A DNA stretch of 64,000 bases from Eubacterium sp. UBA3782 (lineage in GTDB: Bacteria > Bacillota > Clostridia > Lachnospirales > Lachnospiraceae): contig DFFG01000075.1 of the NCBI GenBank assembly GCA_002368795.1, positions 252 through 64,251 of the forward strand, in the 5' to 3' direction. Both the position numbers and the translations under genes were made by a program. The notes under the pieces are model-generated. The model saw nothing but the letters and a program-made list of their open reading frames with translations. It did no database searches and had not been told where the DNA came from. Shown piece by piece: positions 34,284 to 43,140 of this stretch; within the stretch, counting starts at the first letter, position 1, and each line of letters opens with the position of its first letter.

Positions 34284-34420
34284 ATGCAGGGACATGCCCC
34301 TGGAAGACAGGAAAGCAGGCATTCTGCAGACCTGTCAGGATCAAAGCTGCTTGTGCAATGCGTTTTTTTTCAGGGGCGTGTACGCTATGCGATTTTCGTA
34401 AGATGGCAGACGCGCATCTC

Positions 34421-36823
34421 TCAGCGTACCTTGGCCTCGGCCCAGAAGGCACGCGCACGTCCATCGATCCAGGCGTTCTTTGTGACGGTATAGCTGTCCG
34501 TCAGGCGGACATCGTCGGAGGAGGCAGCGGCCTGGACCTCGATCTCGCCTTTTTCCACCTTCCACTTCATATCCTCATCGAGGAAGGCCATCTGGCTGGG
34601 CTGGACGGTGAAGGTGACTTCCTTCTCCTCGCCCGGCTGAAGTTCCACGCGGGCAAAGCCGGCCAGCTCCTTAACCGGTCGGGTCATGGAGGCCTGCACA
34701 TCGCGCAGGTATAGCTGTACCACCTCTGTGCCGGCAGCAGCGCCGGTGTTTTTCACCTTCAGCGATACGGTCAGCTCCTCCAGGGGGCTGACTTCCTTTT
34801 TGCTGATCACAAGGTCCGTATAGGCAAAGGTGGTATAGCTAAGGCCGTGGCCGAAGCAGTAGCGGGGCTGATGCGGGCGATTGACATAATCCTGGAAACC
34901 GATGCTGGGGCTCTGGTGCCAGCCGGAGCCGTTCGGATGGTTGTAGTATACCGGGATCTGGCCGGCATCATACGCAGCTGACAGGGGCATCTTTCCGGAA
35001 GGATTGTATCTTCCAAGGAGGATGTTTGTGACAGCTTCCGCAGCATATACGGCAGGGGTAAATGCCTCCACCAGAGCATCCAGCAGGGCGTCTGCCGTAT
35101 CGGAGGAGACCGGACGGCCGTCAAAATGGACGCCGATCATGGGCTTGCCGCAGCGGGCAGCCTCACGGATAAAGGCATCCTGGCAGGCGGGCAGATTGAT
35201 ATCGGTGCTGTCGATGCCTTCGCCCATCGTCGCGACAGACCCGGTGCCGCATTTGCCGCCCAGGGTCAGGATCACGACATCTGCCTTTTCCACCAGCGCC
35301 AGCGCATCAGCAAACAGGCTTTCATCTGCGCCGGCCTTGTGGTAGCCGGGGGCATAGAAGATCTCGGCATCCGGAAGCTGTTCGCGGAGCACCTCCAGAA
35401 GGCTCTTGCATCCGGGCTCCAGCTGCCGCAGGACCTGATCAAAGTCCTCCCGCTCATCCACCTGCACGTTGGTGCCGGGGACACGCTCCATCTCGGCCTG
35501 GGCACTGTCTCCGCCTCCGCCGACACCGGCCATAGAGTTCATGGCCGCATGCATGGCCTCAACCATGCTGAGGTGGGTATAACCGCCGAAGTAGTAGCGG
35601 GCATTGGCCGCATGAGGACCAATGACAGCGATGGTCTTCTCCTTGCCGGAAAGCGGCAGTGCGCCGTTGTTTTTGAGCAGTACAATGCCCTCCTGAGCGG
35701 CACGGCGGGAGACCTCGTCGTCACCTGCATGGTGTACGGCAGCCTCCAGATCCTCGCCCTGCAAGGCGAATGGATGCTCAAACAGGCCCATACGGAACTT
35801 GGCCTCCAGGACGCGCAGCACAGCGGTATCCAGGTAAGCAGGATCGGCCTCGCCATTCTCAAAGAGAACTTCCATTTCCCGGAAGGCGGCAGGCATCGGA
35901 AGCTCCACATCCAGACCAGCTTTGAGGCAGCGGTAGCCGGCCTCGCCCTTGGTCTCACTGGTCTTCTGGTACAGGAAGGTATTTTCCGCCCCGCCGTAGT
36001 CAGAGACGGTCACACCGTCAAAGCCCATCTCCTCGCGGAGCATGCCGGTCAGGTACTGCCGGCTGGCGTGCATGGGCAGTCCGTTGACTGAGCAGTAGCA
36101 GGGCATGATGCCGCGAAGCTCCGCCTTTGTGATCGCTGCCTGGAAGGGCTTGGCATAGACTTCACGCAGCAGGCGCTCGCCGATCTCCATGTCGGTGCCG
36201 TGGATGCCGGCGGCTCCCCGGTGGAAGCCGGTGAAATGCTTGGCAGCAGACTCCGGCCGGCGGCCGGCGGTCTCTGTCTCCTGAATGCCGCGGGTATAGG
36301 CCGTGCCAAGAGCGGCAGACAGGGTCGCATCCTCGCCGTAGGGCTCTGCCTGGCGGCCCATGCGGGAATCCCTGGAAATATCCAGGACGGGCGCCAGGAT
36401 CTGGGTAATGCCAAAAGCGGCCTCCTGACGGGATACGATCTCACCAAGCTTTTGCTCCAGCTCAGGGTCAAAGGCTGCGCCGCGGTTTACGCCGGAGGGA
36501 AATGCCGTTGTATCCTGTATAAAGGCACCGCAGAGACCTTCCATATGAAATACGGCAGGAATGTGCAGCCGGCTCGCCTCCATGACCATCGTCTGCAGTT
36601 CCCGCTGCCAGGCAGCCGCTTCCTCCATGCTCTCGCACGTACGGAAGCCCAGCGTACTGATCTGGCCGATGCCATTTTTGAAAAAGGCTGCCATTTCCTT
36701 TTCTCTGCCCTTGATCGAGAAAACACCGGTCAGCTGGAAGATCTTCTCATCCAATGTCATTTCCTTAAGCAGCAGCTTCGCCCGCTCCCGGGCAGTCAGT
36801 GAAGTATCCATGTAGTTTTTCAT
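34421..36823 (-). CDS. GH3 beta-glucosidase-type glycosidase
   Basis: An 800-residue glycoside hydrolase family 3 enzyme without signal peptide. N-terminal barrel (about 1-330): KxLT-type start LTARERAKLLLKEMTLDEKI, conserved GFHRGAAG region (KHFTGFHRG), and catalytic nucleophile Asp275 in GVTVSDYGG. The alpha/beta sandwich domain (about 375-600) has GIVLLKNNGALPLS and VILTLGGKCGTGSVATMGEG. A C-terminal fibronectin III-like domain (about 690-775, GTEVVQLYLRD) completes the usual GH3 order. Likely substrates are beta-glucosides or xylosides; the exact one is not readable. The start follows AAGGAGACGAGCA. It is a single gene, divergent from the 50-residue gene. Confidence 0.93.
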   Translation of the reverse strand: MKNYMDTSLTARERAKLLLKEMTLDEKIFQLTGVFSIKGREKEMAAFFKNGIGQISTLGFRTCESMEEAAAWQRELQTMVMEASRLHIPAVFHMEGLCGAFIQDTTAFPSGVNRGAAFDPELEQKLGEIVSRQEAAFGITQILAPVLDISRDSRMGRQAEPYGEDATLSAALGTAYTRGIQETETAGRRPESAAKHFTGFHRGAAGIHGTDMEIGERLLREVYAKPFQAAITKAELRGIMPCYCSVNGLPMHASRQYLTGMLREEMGFDGVTVSDYGGAENTFLYQKTSETKGEAGYRCLKAGLDVELPMPAAFREMEVLFENGEADPAYLDTAVLRVLEAKFRMGLFEHPFALQGEDLEAAVHHAGDDEVSRRAAQEGIVLLKNNGALPLSGKEKTIAVIGPHAANARYYFGGYTHLSMVEAMHAAMNSMAGVGGGGDSAQAEMERVPGTNVQVDEREDFDQVLRQLEPGCKSLLEVLREQLPDAEIFYAPGYHKAGADESLFADALALVEKADVVILTLGGKCGTGSVATMGEGIDSTDINLPACQDAFIREAARCGKPMIGVHFDGRPVSSDTADALLDALVEAFTPAVYAAEAVTNILLGRYNPSGKMPLSAAYDAGQIPVYYNHPNGSGWHQSPSIGFQDYVNRPHQPRYCFGHGLSYTTFAYTDLVISKKEVSPLEELTVSLKVKNTGAAAGTEVVQLYLRDVQASMTRPVKELAGFARVELQPGEEKEVTFTVQPSQMAFLDEDMKWKVEKGEIEVQAAASSDDVRLTDSYTVTKNAWIDGRARAFWAEAKVR

Positions 36824-37042
36824 TGCTCGTCTCCTTATATTCAGAAGAAAATACCGATACAGAAAAAAAGAATATACGAAAGGGCCGGCGGATCACGCTC
36901 TGCCCGAAGGCATGTGTATGATCCTGGCTTATGGATAGCTTTAGTATATAAGGATAGCAGCAGGCCGTACAGATATGAAATCGTGCAGAGGGGAAAATAT
37001 TCGTTTTTAAGAGCAATAAATCGACAACATGCACAAAATGGC

Positions 37043-37070
37043 TTGACAAAAATTGTGGAAGTATTACAAT
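37043..37070 (+). promoter_or_regulatory. Consensus promoter of the 50-residue gene
   Basis: TTGACA (37043-37048) and TACAAT (37065-37070) with 16-base spacing, the best sigma-A promoter found in the window. It predicts a short leader of about 35 bases. Confidence 0.82.
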
Positions 37071-37111
37071 GAGCGGCGTACCAATTGATCCAGAAAGGAA
37101 ATACCAAAGAA

Positions 37112-37264
37112 ATGAAAAACAAGAAAAATAATCGTGGTCAGCACAAAATGATCAAGGCTCTTCGCAGCTATCTGAACGAGAACAAAGAGTTTTTTGCTAT
37201 GGCAGGTGCCATCGTCATTCATGATGAGCAGAGCGCAGATTATATGGCCAGGTTCGTCCGCTGA
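37112..37264 (+). CDS. 50-residue small basic protein, own transcription unit
   Basis: A small ORF starting MKNKKNNRGQHKMIKALRSY and ending ADYMARFVR. It has a consensus promoter 40 bases upstream, AGAAAGGAA before the ATG, and a strong terminator 30 bases after the stop, so it is a complete single-gene unit. The N-terminus is very basic (KNKKNNRGQHK), followed by one likely helix (MIKALRSYLNENKEFFAMAG) and an acidic stretch. No membrane helix, cysteine or known motif is present. I do not recognise the family. A nucleic-acid-binding or toxin/antitoxin-like role is possible but not supported by any motif. Confidence 0.7.
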   Translation: MKNKKNNRGQHKMIKALRSYLNENKEFFAMAGAIVIHDEQSADYMARFVR

Positions 37265-37292
37265 GCCGGCCTCCAAAATCAGAAAAACAGCA

Positions 37293-37319
37293 GGGAGCCT
37301 TTTGGGGCTCCTTTTTTTA
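37293..37319 (+). terminator. Terminator of the 50-residue gene
   Basis: GGGAGCC-TTTTG-GGGCTCC followed by TTTTTTT. Confidence 0.92.
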
Positions 37320-37419
37320 TCCAATTTTTGCTCCTCATAGCTACTGAGTGTGTTTGTTCTTTTGAGAGATCTTTACGCAGGTCAAAAACATTGCCCGGGC
37401 AAAGATCATCGTGGAATAA

Positions 37420-37725
37420 GAATACAGCTGCGCCTTTGCGCAGCCACTCCGGTTGGTGACAGACGAAGGTCCGCCGGGTGTTTCGTATCTGCCGGAGGCT
37501 GAAGTCTTTGATCTGCTGAGGAAGCTTATCGACTATGTTCTTACTCCGGATGGTGTACAGGCCAGAGCGCTGGCCGAGGATGCCTGGTTCTATGTGAACA
37601 CCACGAACAGGGCAGTGAGCGTGCCGCTCCAGACACCAGGCCGGGGATTCCTCAGCGGCCAGGAATATACAGAAGTGCTGGAGCTTTCCCCCTACAGCGC
37701 TGAACTGGTGAGAAAGGCAAAGTAA
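37420..37725 (+). pseudogene. C-terminal remnant of a GH42-like beta-galactosidase
   Basis: A + frame of about 100 codons without its own ribosome site. Its end, FYVNTTNRAVSVPLQTPGRG then FLSGQEYTEVLELSPYSAEL, has the pattern of the C-terminal beta domain of GH42 beta-galactosidases, where a short all-beta tail ends in a PY-containing strand. The catalytic domains are missing. The same frame is interrupted by TAA at 37417-37419, before which another protein-like tail (EIFTQVKNIARAKIIVE) is readable. I therefore read the region as debris of older sugar genes. The family assignment is tentative. Confidence 0.5.
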
Positions 37726-37896
37726 GGCAGGCGTTGCGGCATTGCATCTGTTAAGACGAGACAGAAAAAGGTAAAAAAGTAATAGAAGACCAAAGACCGC
37801 ATATGGTACACCGGCGGGAAGAATTCCCCTTACATCTGGATGAAGTGCCCGGGTTCATCCGCGTAGACAGAAACTGTCCCCACCTTCTGAAAAATC

Positions 37897-37905
37897 TGAT
37901 ATACT
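37897..37905 (+). promoter_or_regulatory. Extended -10 promoter of the GH5 operon
   Basis: TGATATACT, an extended -10 element about 90 bases before the GH5 start; no good -35 box is seen. Confidence 0.45.
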
Positions 37906-37994
37906 TCTGACTCTTCTGATAGTTATCGGGAGAGTTTTTTTTTATATTGGCATTAAAAGAACAGCTTGCAAATCTGCCAAGGAAAGGAGAAATC

Positions 37995-39167
37995 ATGTTT
38001 ATCAAAGGCGTCAACCTCGGAAACTGGCTGGTCCTGGAGAAGTGGATGAGCCCGCATCTGTTTGACGGCACGACGGCGGAGGACGAATATTATCTGCCGA
38101 CACAGCTGCCAAAGGAAGTCTATGAAGCCAGGATGCTAATCCACCGCAGCGAATATATCACCGAAAGGGATTTCGCAAAGATTGCTTCCATCGGCCTGAC
38201 CCATGTACGTATCCCCGTCCCGTATTTCATCTTCGGAGACCGTCCGCCCTTCATCGGCTGTATTGAGTATCTGGACAATGCCTTCGCATGGGCCGAAAAA
38301 TACGACCTGAAGATCCTGATTGACCTTCATACCGCCCCGCTTTCCCAGAACGGATTCGACAACGGCGGCATCTGCGGCGTCTGCAAATGGAGCCAGAGCC
38401 CGGAGGAAGTGGAATTCGTGCTGCACGTGCTGGAGAAGCTGGCGGTCCGTTATGAAGGCAGAAAAGGCCTGTTCGGCATTACGCCGATCAATGAGCCGAT
38501 CACGGAGCCGATGTGGTCCACCATGGATGTAATGAACCGCTATAAGCCGGCGGATCCGGAACTGGCAGCAGGTTCGGCACCCAATACGCTCGAATTCCTG
38601 CGCGGCTTCTATGACGAAGCATTTGTGCGGATCGCGCCGCATCTGGCGGAAGATCAGTACGTTGTTTTCCATGACGCTTTCCGCCTGAAAGACTGGAAAG
38701 AATACCTGACGCAGGAGAAGTTCGCGGGACGCGTCGTGCTGGACACCCACCAGTATCTGATGGTAGCGGAAGCCCTCGGCTGTGAGCAGAATCTGACCGG
38801 CTATATGAATTATATCGAACAGACCTGGGCAAAGGATATCGCCGAAGTGCAGGAGTATGTACCGGTAGTCGTGGGAGAGTGGTGTGTTTTCAACTCCTAC
38901 GCAGTCGGCGTGGATACAAAGGGCGGCCAGACGAGCCTGAACGGCCTGGACTTCTCGGACAATACGGAGATGTTCACGCCGGCGCAGAAAAAGACCATTT
39001 ATCAGACCATCGCCAATGCGACGCTGAACGCCTGGCAGAACGGCTCCGGCTGGTTCTACTGGAGCTACAAGCTGCTGCTGGACACTGTGAATGAACCGAA
39101 CTGGATCGGCTGGGATTCGTGGGATCTGGGCAAGTGCCACGATCTCGGATGGTTCCCGGAAGTATAA
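37995..39167 (+). CDS. GH5-family glycosidase (exo-1,3-beta-glucanase-like)
   Basis: A protein of about 390 residues, no signal peptide. It has the clan GH-A barrel of family 5: GVNLGNWLVLEKWMSP at the start, HVRIPVPYFIF, then acid/base Glu167 in GITPINEPITE and nucleophile Glu295 in VVVGEWCVF. The overall order resembles the fungal-type exo-beta-1,3-glucanase subgroup, so it probably acts on imported beta-gluco-oligosaccharides. The ATG at 37995 follows AAAGGAG; the longer frame to 37947 is ignored. It is the first gene of an operon with a GPH symporter and an AraC regulator, which fits uptake followed by cytosolic cleavage. Confidence 0.9.
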   Translation: MFIKGVNLGNWLVLEKWMSPHLFDGTTAEDEYYLPTQLPKEVYEARMLIHRSEYITERDFAKIASIGLTHVRIPVPYFIFGDRPPFIGCIEYLDNAFAWAEKYDLKILIDLHTAPLSQNGFDNGGICGVCKWSQSPEEVEFVLHVLEKLAVRYEGRKGLFGITPINEPITEPMWSTMDVMNRYKPADPELAAGSAPNTLEFLRGFYDEAFVRIAPHLAEDQYVVFHDAFRLKDWKEYLTQEKFAGRVVLDTHQYLMVAEALGCEQNLTGYMNYIEQTWAKDIAEVQEYVPVVVGEWCVFNSYAVGVDTKGGQTSLNGLDFSDNTEMFTPAQKKTIYQTIANATLNAWQNGSGWFYWSYKLLLDTVNEPNWIGWDSWDLGKCHDLGWFPEV

Positions 39168-39183
39168 AAGGAGGAGAAAAAAC

Positions 39184-40581
39184 ATGAATACAAAAGCAAT
39201 GGATCCCAACGCGAAGCTTTCCTGGCTGGAGCGGATCGCCTACGGTATCGGCGACTATGCCGGAAATCTCGTTTATTCTTCAATCTCGGCATTCCTTCTG
39301 GTATACTATGTATCGGTCGTCGGCGTGCCTTCGGCAACAGCCGCTTCCGTTATGGCGATCTCCAAGATCTTTGACGGCATATCGGATCTGTTCATGGGCC
39401 GTATCGTCGATAAAACGAAATCGAAATACGGAAAAGCACGTCCCTGGCTGATCCGCGCCAGCATTCCGCTCGCGATCTGCACGGTGCTGATGTTCTCCGT
39501 GCCGGCCGGTTTCACCGGAACGCTCCAGATCGCATATATTTTCCTGACCTACAATCTGGTATCCACGATCTTCTATACCGCGCTGAATGTTCCCTACGCG
39601 ACCCTGCAGGGACTGATGACGACGAATCAGTATGAGCGCGGTCTGCTCGGCAACTTCCGTATGCTGCTCGCGACCTTCGGCACCATGACCGTCAACACCG
39701 TCGTCATGAAGCTCGTCACGGCGTTCGGCGGCAGCGATACTTCCCAGTTCGGCTGGTCCATGGCCATGATCGTCCTGATGATCGCTTTCGTCGTGCTGAA
39801 CCTGATCACCTTCTTCTGCACGAGGGAACGTGTCGTGGACAACGCAGCTGAGACAGAAAAGGCCGGTGAGGCAAAAGGCCCCTCCGTCATGGAAGCGCTG
39901 AAGTCCCTGCTCCGGAACAAGTACTGGATCCTGATGGTCATCTTCCTGTTTGCGCTGTACTTCATGATGTCCACGTTCTTCGGAAGCAACTATTATTTTG
40001 CACAGTATGTCCTCGGTAATGAAGGCGCGTATGCCGGACTTGCGAACGCTCTGTCGCTGGCGCAGATGGGCATCATGTTCGTAACGCCCATCATCATGAT
40101 GAAGGTCTCCAAGCGCTGGACCGGCTTCCTCGGCATGGCCGTATCCGCAGTCGGCTTTATCCTGACCTTCCTGGCAGGACAGAATGTCGGCATCGTCTTT
40201 GTCGCCAACATCATCAAGGGACTGGGCTTCGGCTGCGGTGCTGCCACCATGTTCGGCATGCTGCAGGATGCCATCACCTACGGACAGTGGAAGACCGGCG
40301 TACAGGCTACCGGTATGGGAAATGCCGCTTCTTCTTTCACGATGAAGATCGGTTCCGGACTTGGTACTGCCGCGCTCGGCTGGATCCTTTCCGCCGGCAA
40401 CTTCGATGCGGATCCCACATCCGCGTCCGCGATCGCTTCGATCAATGTCGCCTGCATCTGGGTGCCGCTGATCGTCTGTGTCGTCGGCCTCGTCTGCCTG
40501 CTGCTGTTCGATCTGGACAAGCACTATGGCAAGGTCGTGGAAGATCTGGAGAACGGCCGCTGGGCCGGATCGAAGGACTGA
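39184..40581 (+). CDS. GPH-family sugar:cation symporter
   Basis: A protein of about 465 residues with twelve membrane helices of the glycoside-pentoside-hexuronide (MelB/XynP) family. The opening LSWLERIAYGIGDYAGNLVY and KIFDGISDLFMGRIVDKTKS-type loop are diagnostic. It brings glycosides or oligosaccharides in with Na+ or H+. AGGAGG lies nine bases before the ATG at 39184. With GH5 17 bases upstream the likely cargo is a short beta-glucan or glucoside. Confidence 0.93.
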   Translation: MNTKAMDPNAKLSWLERIAYGIGDYAGNLVYSSISAFLLVYYVSVVGVPSATAASVMAISKIFDGISDLFMGRIVDKTKSKYGKARPWLIRASIPLAICTVLMFSVPAGFTGTLQIAYIFLTYNLVSTIFYTALNVPYATLQGLMTTNQYERGLLGNFRMLLATFGTMTVNTVVMKLVTAFGGSDTSQFGWSMAMIVLMIAFVVLNLITFFCTRERVVDNAAETEKAGEAKGPSVMEALKSLLRNKYWILMVIFLFALYFMMSTFFGSNYYFAQYVLGNEGAYAGLANALSLAQMGIMFVTPIIMMKVSKRWTGFLGMAVSAVGFILTFLAGQNVGIVFVANIIKGLGFGCGAATMFGMLQDAITYGQWKTGVQATGMGNAASSFTMKIGSGLGTAALGWILSAGNFDADPTSASAIASINVACIWVPLIVCVVGLVCLLLFDLDKHYGKVVEDLENGRWAGSKD

Positions 40582-40646
40582 TCGTCTACTGAAAATCAAA
40601 CAGACGCAGGAAAATGTTTCTGCCGCGATCATCAAGGAATCCCAAA

Positions 40647-41570
40647 ATGAACGTGAATAACTCTGACTGGGTAAAACAGAACAGCCGGCTCCGGGAGGAA
40701 GAGTGCCTCCCGGAGCTTCGGCGCCGTAAAATGGACGAGAAAGTCGCAGCTCGCATGTTTGAGATCCGGGAGAACCAGAGCCGGCATAATCCGTATGACC
40801 AGGAGCTGCGGGAAACGACTGCGATCATGCAGGGTGATGTAAAAGCTCTGGAGGAGAGCATTCTGGAGGAATATGCGGGAGAACTCGGTGTCCTGAACGA
40901 AGAGGACAGTCTGCGCAATGTGAAGAATATCTGCATTGTCGTCATCACCCTCGCGAGCCGGGCCGCTATCCGGGGCGGGCTTGCACCGGAACTGGCCTTT
41001 GCCATCAGTGATGTCTACATCAGCGAACTGGAGAGGTGCCGGATCCCGAGCAGTATTTCCAGGCTCTGCCGCGGCGCGGAATATCATTTCGCGCGGCTGG
41101 TGCGCGTCCTGCAGGAAAACAGGAAGAGCACCCGAAGAGAAATGGCGGATCATATGCCGGATGGATCGCAGTATAAAACGGACGGTGATAAAGCGCTGCC
41201 GCTGGTGCCGGATGACCGGCAGAAGAAGAAAGCGGCAGAAAATGAACATGTGGAGCGTGCGAAGGATTACATCTACCGGAATCTGCATCAGAAGATCGGT
41301 ACGGAGGAGATCGCGAAGGCGCTGGCGCTGAATCCGAAATATCTGTCAACGTTGTTTCATCAGGAGACCGGACTTACGATTTCGCGTTATATACGACGGG
41401 AGAAGATACGGCTCGTCAAAAACATGCTGACCTATTCGGAATATTCCTTCCTGGAGATCGCGCATTATCTGGGCTTTTCCTCCCAGAGCCATCTGGGAGA
41501 GCAGTTCCGGAAAGAGACCGGTATGACACTGAAGGAGTACCGTCAGAAATACCAGAGACGGGATGGCTGA
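40647..41570 (+). CDS. AraC-family regulator of the GH5-GPH operon
   Basis: A protein of about 307 residues. The C-terminal 100 residues hold two helix-turn-helix units: IGTEEIAKALALNPKYLSTL and FLEIAHYLGFSSQSHLGEQF, followed by RKETGMTLKEYRQKYQ. The N-terminal two thirds are helical, with a conserved-looking central segment (NICIVVITLASRAAIRGGLA), also found in the AraC protein at 46734-47933, so both belong to one sensor type. Third gene of the operon, 65 bases after the symporter and followed by a terminator. It most likely controls this operon in response to the transported sugar. Confidence 0.88.
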   Translation: MNVNNSDWVKQNSRLREEECLPELRRRKMDEKVAARMFEIRENQSRHNPYDQELRETTAIMQGDVKALEESILEEYAGELGVLNEEDSLRNVKNICIVVITLASRAAIRGGLAPELAFAISDVYISELERCRIPSSISRLCRGAEYHFARLVRVLQENRKSTRREMADHMPDGSQYKTDGDKALPLVPDDRQKKKAAENEHVERAKDYIYRNLHQKIGTEEIAKALALNPKYLSTLFHQETGLTISRYIRREKIRLVKNMLTYSEYSFLEIAHYLGFSSQSHLGEQFRKETGMTLKEYRQKYQRRDG

Positions 41571-41631
41571 CAAATGCTGCAGGAAGCAGCAGATTCCGGC
41601 AGTGCCGCCGGCTCATCTGAAATGATTGTGC

Positions 41632-41675
41632 AAAAAGGATCCGGTTCCCGGGGGAGGAGAATCGGATCCTTTTTG
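41632..41675 (+). terminator. Terminator of the GH5-GPH-AraC operon
   Basis: AAAAAGGATCCG pairs with CGGATCCTTTTT around a GTTCCCGGGGGAGGAGAAT loop. Confidence 0.9.
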
Positions 41676-41694
41676 TAATGATTCCTTTGTGAAA

Positions 41695-41928
41695 TTATCC
41701 CTTGATCGTACCTGCGATAAAGCTTTCCTGGATCTTCTTGCTCAGGAACAGGTAGAGCGGCAGGATGGAGAAGGTCGACCAGAGCCAGTGCTTCGGAAGA
41801 CCGATGACATTTTCACCGAAGATCTCCTGGTTGTTCTTTAAGGAAAACGTGAACATCCAGTAGACGGGGAAGAGATTGATCACCAGCCAGATGAGAAGCC
41901 CCAAAATGAATTGGAATCTTGCTGTCAT
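41695..41928 (-). pseudogene. Sugar ABC permease (MalG/UgpE type) with internal deletion
   Basis: A 77-codon minus-strand ORF joins the first 50 or so residues of a MalG-type permease (FILGLLIWLVINLFPVYWMF, then TFSLKNNQEIFGENVIGLPK) directly to the last 25 (ILPLYLFLSKKIQESFIAGT, then IKG and stop). A normal permease of this class has about 275-290 residues, so about 200 central codons, including the EAA loop, are missing while the frame is kept. The product cannot form a working permease. The partner permease and binding protein genes are gone. Confidence 0.75.
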
Positions 41929-41950
41929 GCGTTCCGGATCGTCTTGTTGA

Positions 41951-41988
41951 TTCCCCTGCTGCGGTGGGAACGGACCGCGGAGGGGATT
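41951..41988. other. Inverted repeat between kinase and permease remnant
   Basis: TCCCCT...GCGGT and ACCGCGGAGGGGA form an imperfect hairpin without a T-run, just downstream of the kinase gene on the minus strand. Confidence 0.4.
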
Positions 41989-42013
41989 GGTATAATCAGT
42001 AGTGGAAGAACAC

Positions 42014-43084
42014 CTATTCCAAGAGTATCATGAGAACCATAAGGACGATGACAAAGGCAAGATCGTACAGGAGGATGCCAAAGGTCCGGACGGCTTTTTT
42101 CTTGCTTTTGCAGAGCGGAAGATGGCTCTGCACACCCAGGTAATCGCTGGTAAACAGGACGACACCGATCATCATAAGGAAGCAGAAGACCCGCTCCAGC
42201 CAGATGGCCGGCCCAGCGACTCCGTTCACGCTGAGAGTTGAGGAAATGTACAGCATGATAAGATAGCCGGCTGTACCCAGGACCATATGTGTGGGATCTC
42301 CCGTACGAAAACCAGGGAGCATCCACTTGCTGGTCTTGTAAACCGGAGGATCTACCGGCGCTTCCGGCGTCAGGATCTGCTGCAGGGCGCTGCGGAGCGA
42401 TGCCGCATCCGGATACCGGTCAGCCGCGTTCAGCTGCAGACAGCGGCCGATCACCTTGCCCAGGGTACTTCCGGCGGCAGGCTCCGGTGAAAAATCTCCC
42501 TTCAGGAGTGCATTCAGGAACATGCCTGTCGAGTAGATATCCGTGCGGATATCGGAGGAGCCAAAGCCGTATTGCTCAGGCGCTGCATAGCCCTTCGTGC
42601 CGAGCAGCACCGTATCGGAGGTGCCGCCGGGATGATAGAACTTGGCCGCGTTGAGATCCAGAAGGAAAAGTGCACCTGACGAGGTCAGCATCACGTTTGA
42701 CGGCTTGATATCCCGGTGGATGACCGGAGGGCTGCAGGCGTGGAGCTGTTCCAGTATACCGCACAGCTGGATGCCATAGCGGCAGGTCTCTTCCTCGGAA
42801 AAGGGGCCGTGTTCGGACAGAAGCTCTTCAAAGGTGCGGCCGGAGATATACTCCTCGACCACAGCGAGATCATCGCCGTCCCGGCAGACACACAGGATCT
42901 GGGGTATGCCGATGACCGGATGGGCCATCAGGTACCGGTAGACATCTTCATTGTAGACGGAGAGTATCTTCTTTACGCCGATTTTCTTTGTCTGGCTGTG
43001 CTGTACGACACTTACCCGGTGAGCCTCGTCGATCACGGCGGTCTCCCGGAAGAAGGAAAGCGCAAGCCGGTCTTCGATGTTCAT
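42014..43084 (-). CDS. Membrane-anchored serine/threonine protein kinase
   Basis: A 356-residue Hanks-type kinase. The kinase domain (about 10-245) has the nucleotide Lys in KKIGVKKIL, the catalytic loop VIHRDIKPSNVML (about 123-135), a metal loop that reads LLDLNAAK where DFG is usual, and the activation segment GTKGYAAPEQYGFG. The Gly-rich loop is degenerate. A C-terminal part (about 270-356) has three to four membrane helices and no PASTA repeats, so it is not the PrkC type. Its start follows AAAGGAG and lies only 56 bases from a divergent small regulator-like gene. The substrate is unknown. Confidence 0.85.
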   Translation of the reverse strand: MNIEDRLALSFFRETAVIDEAHRVSVVQHSQTKKIGVKKILSVYNEDVYRYLMAHPVIGIPQILCVCRDGDDLAVVEEYISGRTFEELLSEHGPFSEEETCRYGIQLCGILEQLHACSPPVIHRDIKPSNVMLTSSGALFLLDLNAAKFYHPGGTSDTVLLGTKGYAAPEQYGFGSSDIRTDIYSTGMFLNALLKGDFSPEPAAGSTLGKVIGRCLQLNAADRYPDAASLRSALQQILTPEAPVDPPVYKTSKWMLPGFRTGDPTHMVLGTAGYLIMLYISSTLSVNGVAGPAIWLERVFCFLMMIGVVLFTSDYLGVQSHLPLCKSKKKAVRTFGILLYDLAFVIVLMVLMILLE

Positions 43085-43140
43085 GATGCGGGCTCCTTTC
43101 TGGAAAAGCTGAAAACATTATAGCGCAAAAGGAAAAGAAA

